Assembly: GCF_000003605.2 (NCBI RefSeq)
Contig: NW_003132737.1
Coordinates: forward strand, 1 to 64,000
Source: Saccoglossus kowalevskii
Taxonomy: Eukaryota; Hemichordata; Enteropneusta; Harrimaniidae
Length of the DNA: 64,000 nucleotides
Direction of reading: 5' to 3'
The position numbers were made by a program, and so were the translations under genes. The notes under the pieces are model-generated. The model ran no database searches. It was not told where the DNA came from and was given only the letters and a program-made list of their open reading frames with translations. Positions 53,626 through 64,000 of the stretch are shown here, piece by piece; the first letter of the stretch is position 1, and each line of letters starts with the position of its first letter.

Positions 53626-56600
53626 TGTATCACTGAAGACCCATTAATTGGAGTTATTTCAACGGATCTCCAGATTAATGATATCGCAGACAATCCTGGA
53701 TTGGTTGTATCACTGAAGACCCATTGATTGGAGTTATTTCAACGGATCTCTAGATTAATGATATCGCAGAAAATCCTGGATTGGTTGTATCACTGAAGAC
53801 TCATTGATTGGAGTTATTTCAACGGATCTCTAGATTAATGATATCGCAGACAATCCTGGATTGGTTCTATCACTGAAGACCCATTGATTGTAGTTATTTC
53901 AACGGATCTCTAGATTAATGATATCGCAGACAATCCTGGATTGGGTCTATCACTGAAGACCCGTTGATTGGAGTTATTTCAACGGATCTTCGGATTAATG
54001 ATATCGCAGACAACCCTGGATTGCTTCTATCACTGAAGACCCATTAATTGGAGTTATTTCAACGGATCTTCAGATTAATGATATCGCAGACATCCCTGGT
54101 TTGGTTCTATCACTGAAGACCCGTTGATTGGAGTTGTTTCAACGGATCTCTAGATTAATGATATTGCAGACATCGCCGGATTGGTTGTATCACTGAAGAC
54201 CCATTGATTGGAGTTATTTCAACGGATCTCTAGATTAATGATATCACAGACAATCCTGTTGTGGTTCTATCACTGAAGACCCATTGATTGGAGTTATTTC
54301 AACGGATCTCTAGATTAATGATATCGCAGATAATCCTGGATTGGTTCTATCACTGAAGACCCATTGATTGTAGTTATTTCAACGGATCTCTAGATTAATG
54401 ATATCGCAGACAATCCTGGATTGGTTCTATCACTGAAGACCCGTTGATTGTAGTTATTTCAACGGATCTCTAGATTAATGATATTGCAGACATCGCCGGA
54501 TTGGTTGTATCACTGGAGACCCGTTGATTGGAGTTATTTCAACGGATCTCTAGATTAATGATATCGCAGACAATCCTGGATTGGTTCTATCACTGAAGAC
54601 CCATTAATTGGAGTTATTTCAACGGATCTCTAGATTAATGATATTGCAGATAATCCTGGATTGGTTCTATCACTGAAGACCCGTATTGGAGTTATTTCAA
54701 CGGATCTTCAGATTAATGATGTCGTGGACAATCCCGGATTGGTTCTATCACCGAAGACCCATTGATTGGAGTTATTTCAACGGATCTCTAGATTAATGAT
54801 GTCGTAGACAATCCCGGATTGGTTCTATCACTGAAGACCCATTGATTGGAGTTGTTTCAACGGATCTCTGGATTAATGATATCGCAGACAATCCCGGATT
54901 GGTTCTATCACTGAAGACCCATTAATTGGAGTTATTTCAATGGATCTTCTGATTAATGATATCGCAGACATCCCTGGTTTGGTTCTATCACTGAAGACCC
55001 GTTGATTGGAGTTATTTCAACGGATCTCTAGATTAATGATATCGCAGACAATCCTGGATTGGTTGTATCACTGAAGACCCATTAATTGGAGTTATTTCAA
55101 CGGATCTCCAGATTAATGATATCGCAGACAATCCTGGATTGGTTGTATCACTGAAGACCCATTGATTGGAGTTATTCAACGGATCTCTAGATTAATGATA
55201 TCACAGACAATCCTGGATTGGTTCTATCACTGAAGACCCATTGATTGGAGTTATTTCAACGGATCTCTAGATTAATGATATCACAGACAATCCTGGATTG
55301 GTTCTATCACTGAAGACCCATTGATTGGAGTTATTTCAACGGATCTCTAGATTAATGATATCGCAGACAATCCTGGATTGGTTCTATCACTGAAGACCCA
55401 TTGATTGGAGTTATTTCAACGGATCTCTAGATTAATGATATCGTGGACAATCCTGGATTGGTTCTATCACTGAAGACCCATTGATTGGAGTTATTTCAAC
55501 GGATCTTCAGATTAATGATACTACAGACAATCCTGGATTGGTTCTATCACTGAAGACCCATTGATTGGAGTTATTTCAACGGATCTTCAGATTAATGATA
55601 TTACAGACAATCCTGGATTGGTTCTATCACTGAAGACCCATTGATTGGAGTGATTTCAACGGATCTCTAGATTAATGATGTCGTAGACAATCCCGGATTG
55701 GTTCTATCACTGAAGACCCGTTGATTGGAGTTATTTCAACGGATCTTCGGATTAATGATATCGATGACAATCCGGGATTGGTTCTGTCACTGAAGACCCA
55801 TTGATTGTAGTTATTTCAACGGATCTCTAGATTAATGATATCGCAGACAATCCTGGATTGGTTCTTTCACTGAAGACCCATTGATTGTAGTTATTTCAAC
55901 GGATCTCTAGATTAATGATATTGCAGACATCGCCGGATTGGTTGTATCACTGAAGACCCATTAATTGGAGTTATTACAACGGATCTCTAGATTAATGATA
56001 TTGCAGACAATCCTGGATTGGTTGTATCACTGAAGACCCATTAATTGGAGTTATTTCAACGGATCTCTAGATTAATGATATCACAGACAATCCTGGAGTG
56101 GTTCTATCACTGAAGACCCATTGATTGGAGTTATTTCAACGGATCTCTAGATTAATGATATCGCAGATAATCCTGGATTGGTTCTATCACTGAAGACCCA
56201 TTGATTGTAGTTATTTCAACGGATCTCTAGATTAATGATATCGCAGACAATCCTGGATTGGTTCTATCACTGAAGACCCATTAATTGGAGTTATTTCAAC
56301 GGATCTCTAGATTAATGATATCACAGACAATCCTGGATTGGTTCTATCACTGAAGACCCATTGATTGGAGTTATTTCAACGGATCTCTAGATTAATGATA
56401 TCACAGACAATCCTGGATTGGTTCTATCACTGAAGACCCATTGATTGGAGTTATTTCAACGGATCTCTAGATTAATGATATCGCAGACAATCCTGGATTG
56501 GTTCTATCACTGAAGACCCATTGATTGGAGTTATTTCAACGGATCTCTAGATTAATGATATCGTGGACAATCCTGGATTGGTTCTATCACTGAAGACCCA

Positions 56601-57000
56601 TTGATTGGAGTTATTTCAACGGATCTTCAGATTAATGATACTACAGACAATCCTGGATTGGTTCTATCACTGAAGACCCATTGATTGGAGTTATTTCAAC
56701 GGATCTTCAGATTAATGATATTACAGACAATCCTGGATTGGTTCTATCACTGAAGACCCATTGATTGGAGTGATTTCAACGGATCTCTAGATTAATGATG
56801 TCGTAGACAATCCCGGATTGGTTCTATCACTGAAGACCCATTAATTGGAGTTATTTCAACGGATCTCTAGATTAATGATATCGCAGACAATCCTGGATTG
56901 GTTGTATCACTGAAGACCCATTGATTGGAGTTATTTCAACGGATCTCTAGATTAATGATATCGCAGACAATCCTGGATTGGTGGTATGACTGAAGACCCG
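53626..57000 (+). repeat. Satellite, class III block
   Basis: The first part (53,640-55,180) follows the same 24-monomer order as the 23,471 unit, including gactcattg, tgggtctatc, aaccctggattgcttc, one acccgtattgg near 54,681, gtcgtggacaatccc and gttgtttcaacgg. Private changes are cctgttgtgg near 54,257 and gttattcaacgg (1 bp short) near 55,176. The second part contains a 0.54-kb duplicated segment. The block ends at the monomer with the rare ggtggtatgactg form near 56,980. Confidence 0.7.
55177..56840 (+). repeat. Pair of 0.54-kb direct repeats 1,120 bp apart
   Basis: The segments 55,177-55,720 and 56,297-56,840 are near-identical over about seven monomers. Both show, in order, two atcacagac monomers, an atcgcagac monomer, atcgtggacaatcctgg, atactacagacaatcc, attacagacaatcc with gagtgatttc, and gtcgtagacaatccc. 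The 0.58 kb between them is ordinary class III sequence. Confidence 0.8.
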
Positions 57001-60000
57001 TTGATTGGAGTTATTTCAACGGATCGCTAGATTAATGATATTGCAGATATCGCCGGATTGGTTGTATCACTGAAGACCCAATGATTGGAGTTATTTCAAC
57101 CGATCTCTAGATTAATGATATCACAGACAATCCTGGATTGGTTCTATCACTGAAGACCCGTTGATTGGAGTTATTTCAACGGATCGCTAGATTAATGATA
57201 TTGCAGATATCGCCGGATTGGTTGTATCACGGAAGACCCATTGATTGGAGTTATTTCAACGGATCTTCAGATTAATGATGTCGTAGAAAATCCCGGATTG
57301 GTTCTATCACTGAAGACCCATTGATTGGAGTTATTTCAACGGATCTCTAGATTAATGATATCGCAGACAATCCTGGATTGGTTCTATCACTGAAGACCCG
57401 TATTGGAGTTATTTCAACGGATCTTCAGATTAATGATGTCGTAGACAATTCCGGATTGGTTCTATCACTGAAGACCCATTGATTGGAGTTATTTAAACGG
57501 CTCTTCAGATTAATGATATTACAGACATCCCTGGTTTGGTTCTATCACTGAAGACCCGTTGATTGGAGTTATTTCAACGGATCTCCAGATTAATGATATT
57601 GCAGACATCGCCGGATTGGTTGTATCACTGAAGACCCAATGATTGGAGTTATTTCAACCGATCTCTAGATTAATGATATCGCAGACAATCCTGGATTGGT
57701 TGTATCACTGAAGACCCATTGATTGGAGTTATTTCAACGGATTTCTAGATTAATGATATCGCAGACAATCCCAGATTGGTTGTATCACTGAAGACATATT
57801 GATTGGAGTTATTTCAACGGATCTCTAGATTAATGATATCGCAGACAATTCTGGATTGGTTCTATCACTGAAGACCCATTGATTGGAGTTATTTCAACGG
57901 ATCTCCAGATTAATGATATCACAGAAATCCTGGATTGGTTCTATCACTGAAGACCCATTGATTGGAGTTATTTCAACGGATCTCTAGATTAATGATATCA
58001 CAGACAATCCCGGATTTGTTCTATCACTGAAGACCCATTGATTGGAGTTATTTCAACGGATCTCTTAATTAATGATATCGCAGACAATCCTGCATTGGTT
58101 CTATCACTGAAGACCCATTGATTGGAGTTATTTCAACGGATCTTTAGATTAATGATATTACAGACAATCCTGGATTGGTTCCATCACTGAAGACCCATTA
58201 ATTGGAGTTATTTCAACGGATCTCTAGATTAATGATATCACAGACAATCCTGGATTGGTTCTATCACTGAAGACCCATTGATTGGAGTTATTTCAACGGA
58301 TCTCCAGATTAATGATATCACAGACAATCCTGGATTGGTTCTATCACTGAAGACCCGTTGATTGGAGTTATTTCAACGGATCGCTAGATTAATGATATTG
58401 CAGATATCGCCGGATTGGTTGTATCACGGAAGACCCATTGATTGGAGTTATTTCAACGGATCTTCAGATTAATGATGTCGTAGAAAATCCCGGATTGGTT
58501 CTATCACTGAAGACCCATTGATTGGAGTTATTTCAACGGATCTCTAGATTAATGATATCGCAGACAATCCTGGATTGGTTCTATCACTGAAGACCCGTAT
58601 TGGAGTTATTTCAACGGATCTTCAGATTAATGATGTCGTAGACAATTCCGGATTGGTTCTATCACTGAAGATCCATTGATTGGAGTTATTTAAACGGCTC
58701 TTCAGATTAATGATATTACAGACATCCCTGGTTTGGTTCTATCACTGAAGACCCGTTGATTGGAGTTATTTCAACGGATCACTAGATTAATGATATTGCA
58801 GACATCGCCGGATTGGTTGTATCACTGAAGACCCATTGATTGTAGTTATTTCAACGGATCTTCAGATTAATGATGTCGTAGAAAATCCCGGATTGGTTCT
58901 ATCACTGAAGACCCATTGATTGGAGTTATTTCAACGGATCTCTAGATTAATGATATCGCAGACAATCCTGGATTGGTTCTATCACTGAAGACCCGTATTG
59001 GAGTTATTTCAACGGATCTTCAGATTAATGATGTCGTAGACAATTCCGGATTGGTTCTATCACTGAAGACCCATTGATTGGAGTTATTTAAACGGCTCTT
59101 CAGATTAATTATATTACAGACATCCCTGGTTTGGTTCTATCACTGAAGACCCGTTGATTGGAGTTATTTCAACGGATCTCCAGATTAATGATATTGCAGA
59201 CATCGCCGGATTGGTTGTATCACTGAAGACCCAATGATTGGAGTTATTTCAACCGATCTCTAGATTAATGATATCACAGACAATCCTGGATTGGTTCTAT
59301 CACTGAAGACCCGTTGATTGGAGTTATTTCAACGGATCGCTAGATTAATGATATTGCAGATATCGCCGGATTGGTTGTATCACGGAAGACCCATTGATTG
59401 GAGTTATTTCAACGGATCTTCAGATTAATGATGTCGTAGAAAATCCCGGATTGGTTCTATCACTGAAGACCCATTGATTGGAGTTATTTCAACGGATCTC
59501 TAGATTAATGATATCGCAGACAATCCTGGATTGGTTCTATCACTGAAGACCCGTATTGGAGTTATTTCAACGGATCTTCAGATTAATGATGTCGTAGACA
59601 ATTCCGGATTGGTTCTATCACTGAAGATCCATTGATTGGAGTTATTTAAACGGCTCTTCAGATTAATGATATTACAGACATCCCTGGTTTGGTTCTATCA
59701 CTGAAGACCCGTTGATTGGAGTTATTTCAACGGATCACTAGATTAATGATATTGCAGACATCGCCGGATTGGTTGTATCACTGAAGACCCATTGATTGTA
59801 GTTATTTCAACGGATCTTCAGATTAATGATGTCGTAGAAAATCCCGGATTGGTTCTATCACTGAAGACCCATTGATTGGAGTTATTTCAACGGATCTCTA
59901 GATTAATGATATCGCAGACAATCCTGGATTGGTTCTATCACTGAAGACCCATTGATTGGAGTTATTTCAACGGATCTCTAGATTAATGATATCACAGACA

Positions 60001-63000
60001 ATCCCGGATTTGTTCTATCACTGAAGACCCATTGATTGGAGTTATTTCAACGGATCTCTTAATTAATTATATCGCAGACAATCCTGCATTGGTTCTATCA
60101 CTGAAGACCCATTGATTGGAGTTATTTCAACGGATCTTTAGATTAATGATATTACAGACAATCCTGGATTGGTTCCATCACTGAAGACCCATTAATTGGA
60201 GTTATTTCAACGGATCTCTAGATTAATGATATCACAGACAATCCTGGATTGGTTCTATCACTGAAGACCCATTGATTGGAGTTATTTCAACGGATCTCCA
60301 GATTAATGATATCACAGACAATCCTGGATTGGTTCTATCACTGAAGACCCGTTGATTGGAGTTATTTCAACGGATCGCTAGATTAATGATATTGCAGATA
60401 TCGCCGGATTGGTTGTATCACGGAAGACCCATTGATTGGAGTTATTTCAACGGATCTTCAGATTAATGATGTCGTAGAAAATCCCGGATTGGTTCTATCA
60501 CTGAAGACCCATTGATTGGAGTTATTTGAACGGATCTCTAGATTAATGATATCGCAGACAATCCTGGATTGGTTCTATCACTGAAGACCCGTATTGGAGT
60601 TATTTCAACGGATCTTCAGATTAATGATGTCGTAGACAATTCCGGATTGGTTCTATCACTGAAGATCCATTGATTGGAGTTATTTAAACGGCTCTTCAGA
60701 TTAATGATATTACAGACATCCCTGGTTTGGTTCTATCACTGAATACCCGTTGATTGGAGTTATTTCAACGGATCACTAGATTAATGATATTGCAGACATC
60801 GCTGGATTGGTTGTATCACTGAAGACCCATTGATTGTAGTTATTTCAACGGATCTTCAGATTAATGATGTCGTAGAAAATCCCGGATTGGTTCTATCACT
60901 GAAGACCCATTGATTGGAGTTATTTCAACGGATCTCTAGATTAATGATATCGCAGACAATCCTGGATTGGTTCTATCACTGAAGACCCGTATTGGAGTTA
61001 TTTCAACGGATCTTCAGATTAATGATGTCGTAGACAATTCCGGATTGGTTCTATCACTGAAGACCCATTGATTGGAGTTATTTAAACGGCTCTTCAGATT
61101 AATGATATTACAGACATCCCTGGTTTGGTTCTATCACTGAAGACCCATTGATTGGAGTTATTTCAACGGATCTCCAGATTAATGATATTGCAGACATCGC
61201 CGGATTGGTTGTATCACTGAAGACCCAATGATTGGAGTTATTTCAACCGATCTCTAGATTAATGATATCGCAGACAATCCTGGATTGGTTGTATCACTGA
61301 AGACCCATTGATTGGAGTTATTTCAACGGATTTCTAGATTAATGATATCGCAGACAATCCCAGATTGGTTGTATCACTGAAGACATATTGATTGGAGTTA
61401 TTTTAACGGATCTCTAGATTAATGATATCGCAGACAATTCTGGATTGGTTCTATCACTGAAGACCCATTGATTGGAGTTATTTCAACGGATCTCTAGATT
61501 AATGATATCGTAGACAATCCTGGATTGGTTCTATCACTGAAGACCCATTGATTGGAGTTATTTCCACGGATCTCTAGATTAATGATATCGTAGACAATCC
61601 TGGATTGGTTCTGTCACTGTAGACCCATTGATTGGAGTTATTTCAACGGATCTTCAGATTAATGATATCACAGACAATCCTGGATTGCTTCTATCACTGA
61701 AGACCCATTGATTGGAGTTATTTCAACGGATCTCCAGATTAATGATATCACAGAAATCCTGGATTGGTTCTATCACTGAAGACCCATTGACTGGAGTTAT
61801 TTCAACGGATCTCTAGATTAATGATATCACAGACAATCCCGGATTTGTTCTATCACTGAAGACCCATTGATTGGAGTTATTTCAACGGATCTCTTAATTA
61901 ATGATATCGCAGACAATCCTGCATTGGTTCTATCACTGAAGACCCATTGATTGGAGTTATTTCAACGGATCTTTAGATTAATGATATTACAGACAATCCT
62001 GGATTGGTTCCATCACTGAAGACCCATTAATTGGAGTTATTTCAACGGATCTCTAGATTAATGATATCACAGACAATCCTGGATTGGTTCTATCACTGAA
62101 GACCCATTGATTGGAGTTATTTCAACGGATCTCCAGATTAATGATATCACAGACAATCCTGGATTGGTTCTATCACTGAAGACCCGTTGATTGGAGTTAT
62201 TTCAACGGATCGCTAGATTAATGATATTGCAGATATCGCCGGATTGGTTGTATCACTGAAGACCCATTGATTGGAGTTATTTCAACGGATCTCTAGATTA
62301 ATGATATCACAGACAATCCTGGATTGGTTCTATCACTGAAGACCCATTAATTGGAGTTATTTCAACGGTTCCTTTGATTAATGATATTACAGACATCCCT
62401 GGTTTGGTTCTATCACTGAAGACCCGTTGATTGGAGTTATTTCAACGGATCACTAGATTAATGATATTGCAGACATCGCCGGATTGGTTGTATCACTGAA
62501 GACCCATTGATTGTAGTTATTTCAACGGATCTTCAGATTAATGATGTCGTAGAAAATCCCGGATTGGTTCTATCACTGAAGACCCATTGATTGGAGTTAT
62601 TTCAACGGATCTCTAGATTAATGATATCGCAGACAATCCTGGATTGGTGGTATGACTGAAGACCCGTTGATTGGAGTTATTTCAACGGATCGCTAGATTA
62701 ATGATATTGCAGATATCGCCGGATTGGTTGTATCACTGAAGACCCAATGATTGGAGTTATTTCAACCGATCTCTAGATTAATGATATCACAGACAATCCT
62801 GGATTGGTTCTATCACTGAAGACCCGTTGATTGGAGTTATTTCAACGGATCGCTAGATTAATGATATTGCAGATATCGCCGGATTGGTTGTATCACGGAA
62901 GACCCATTGATTGGAGTTATTTCAACGGATCTTCAGATTAATGATGTCGTAGAAAATCCCGGATTGGTTCTATCACTGAAGACCCATTGATTGGAGTTAT

Positions 63001-64000
63001 TTCAACGGATCTCTAGATTAATGATATCGCAGACAATCCTGGATTGGTTCTATCACTGAAGACCCGTATTGGAGTTATTTCAACGGATCTTCAGATTAAT
63101 GATGTCGTAGACAATTCCGGATTGGTTCTATAACTGAAGACCCATTGATTGGAGTTATTTAAACGGCTCTTCAGATTAATGATATTACAGACATCCCTGG
63201 TTTGGTTCTATCACTGAAGACCCGTTGATTGGAGTTATTTCAACGGATCTCCAGATTAATGATATTGCAAACATCGCCGGATTGGTTGTATCACTGAAGA
63301 CCCAATGATTGGAGTTATTTCAACCGATCTCTAGATTAATGATATCGCAGACGATCCTGGATTGGTTGTATCACTGAAGACCCATTGATTGGAGTTATTT
63401 CAACGGATTTCTAGATTAATGATATCGCAGACAATCCTGGATTGGTTCTATCACTGAAGACCCATTAATTGGAGTTATTTAAACGGCTCTTCAGATTAAT
63501 GATATTACAGACATCCCTGGTTTGGTTCTATCACTGAAGACCCGTTGATTGGAGTTATTTCAACGGATCTCCAGATTAATGATATTGCAGACATCGCCGG
63601 ATTGGTTGTATCACTGAAGACCCAATGATTGGAGTTATTTCAACCGATCTCTAGATTAATGATATCGCAGACAATCCTGGATTGGTTGTATCACTGAAGA
63701 CCCATTGATTGAAGTTATTTCATCGGATTTCTAGATTAATGATATCGCAGACAATCCCAGATTGGTTGTATCACTGAAGACATATTGATTGGAGTTATTT
63801 CAACGGATCTCTAGATTAATGATATCGCAGACAATTCTGGATTGGTTCTATCACTGAAGACCCATTGATTGGAGTTATTTCAACGGATCTCTAGATTAAT
63901 GATATCGTAGACAATCCTGGATTGGTTCTATCACTGAAGACCCATTGATTGGAGTTATTTCAATGGATCTCTAGATTAATGATATCGTAGACAATCCTGG
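57001..64000 (+). repeat. Satellite, class I block (runs off the right edge)
   Basis: acccgtattgg monomers lie near 57,397, 58,594, 58,992, 59,560, 60,587, 60,988 and 63,063. The stretch from about 57,245 to 58,640 matches 11,860-13,255 at offset 45,385 with a handful of differences. 60,091-60,848 matches 13,510-14,267. 62,616-63,406 matches 56,950-57,740 at offset 5,666. 63,401-64,000 matches 7,161-7,760 at offset 56,240, including the catcggatttc and caatggatctc variants. The last base falls inside a monomer. Confidence 0.75.
60091..60848 (+). repeat. 758-bp segment matching 13,510-14,267
   Basis: I found no difference between this segment and 13,510-14,267 (offset 46,581), apart from checks limited to reading by eye. 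Both contain the private variants ttatttgaacgg, gaagatccattg, gaatacccgttg and tcgctggattgg. The match stops exactly where the left copy enters class II (ctccag at 14,271) while the right copy continues as class I (cttcag at 60,852). Confidence 0.85.

Larger units (their letters stand above)
1..64000 (+). repeat. 80-bp satellite array filling the whole window
   Basis: Every line reads as head-to-tail copies of one 80-bp unit in a single orientation. Conserved stretches are attaatgat, tatcactgaagaccc and ttggagttatttcaacgg. Anchors stand 80 bp apart (61, 141, 221 and so on), and every register shift I found is explained by a small indel in an identifiable monomer. No reading frame stays open for long on either strand. 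The plus strand of a typical monomer has five stop triplets and the minus strand has stops in all three phases. Because 80 is not divisible by 3, each stop falls in all frames within 240 bp. I see no unique DNA, poly-A tail, terminal repeat, tRNA-like fold or target-site duplication. Large HOR-structured satellite is usual for eukaryotic centromeric or pericentromeric DNA; that location here is inference. The array is open at both window ends. Confidence 0.97.

Noticed and set aside
1-64000. Protein-coding tandem repeat gene
   Set aside because: The unit is 80 bp, not a multiple of 3, and holds stop triplets on both strands (for example tga in ctgaag and tgattgg, taa in attaat on the plus strand). 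Every frame closes within a short distance, so short open stretches are chance.
1-64000. CRISPR array
   Set aside because: There are no unique spacers between constant repeats. The whole 80 bp recurs, variable parts recur in fixed orders, and no cas genes are present.
1-64000. Transposon, LINE, SINE or LTR element remains
   Set aside because: No terminal repeats, poly-A tracts, target-site duplications or coding remnants are visible; all bases fit the satellite.
1-64000. Telomeric or subtelomeric array
   Set aside because: No short G-rich telomere-type repeats or degenerate forms of them occur, and HOR organisation argues for an internal array. Position on the chromosome cannot be settled from this window.
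1-64000. tRNA or other RNA polymerase III gene within the monomer
   Set aside because: No A-box/B-box pair or cloverleaf could be drawn, and the monomer is too short and too variable at the positions that would matter.

Overview
The whole window is one tandem satellite DNA array. There is no gene, RNA gene, transposon or unique sequence anywhere in it, and the array runs off both ends. The repeat unit is 80 bp, about 39% G+C, in the same orientation throughout (anchor motif agattaatga, first seen intact at 61 and last seen near 63,973). Between those two anchors there are 801 nominal units. Counted by eye, the length changes are 35 monomers shortened by 2 bp, two 40-bp deletions, and about a dozen indels of 1-6 bp. 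They sum to -168 bp, which is exactly the observed register drift. Satellite of this length and homogeneity, with multi-monomer higher-order repeats (HORs), is typical of a eukaryotic centromere or pericentromeric heterochromatin. I cannot name the species, and I do not recognise the monomer.

Monomers fall into recurring types that follow each other in fixed orders, so the array is built of HORs. I distinguish three classes by linked variants. Class I has the monomer variants tttaaacggctcttcag, gacatattg, gtcgtagaaaatccc and acccgtattgg; a full unit of 22 monomers (1,758 bp) lies at 7,493-9,250. Class II has gagtcatttcaaagg, cctgatttgg, ttcaagttaatg and ggggtggttc; a 21-monomer unit (1,680 bp) repeats from about 34,481. 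Class III has cattgattgtag, gtcgtggacaatccc, tcaccgaag and gcagataatcc; a 24-monomer unit (1,918 bp) repeats from 23,471.

Approximate layout: 1-1,245 class II-like; 1,246-14,267 class I; 14,268-19,080 class II; 19,081-23,468 class I; 23,469-27,310 class III; 27,311-28,280 class I; 28,281-39,720 class II; 39,721-42,345 class III with a class I patch; 42,346-43,440 class I; 43,441-44,095 class III; 44,096-47,050 class I; 47,051-48,130 class III; 48,131-51,935 class I; 51,936-52,675 class III; 52,676-53,625 class I; 53,626-57,000 class III; 57,001-64,000 class I. Inside these blocks are recent tandem duplications of 240, 799, 958, 1,120 and 1,918 bp. Near-identical segments also recur tens of kb apart. 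This is the pattern expected from repeated unequal exchange or break-induced copying.

Three observations go beyond 'satellite'. The 80-bp monomer looks like an old trimer of a 27-bp element (27+27+26). Most of the diagnostic differences between monomer types are CpG to TpG or CpA changes, which suggests cytosine methylation in the germ line. The 2-bp-short monomer sits at several class III to class I switches, as if it were a favoured exchange point.
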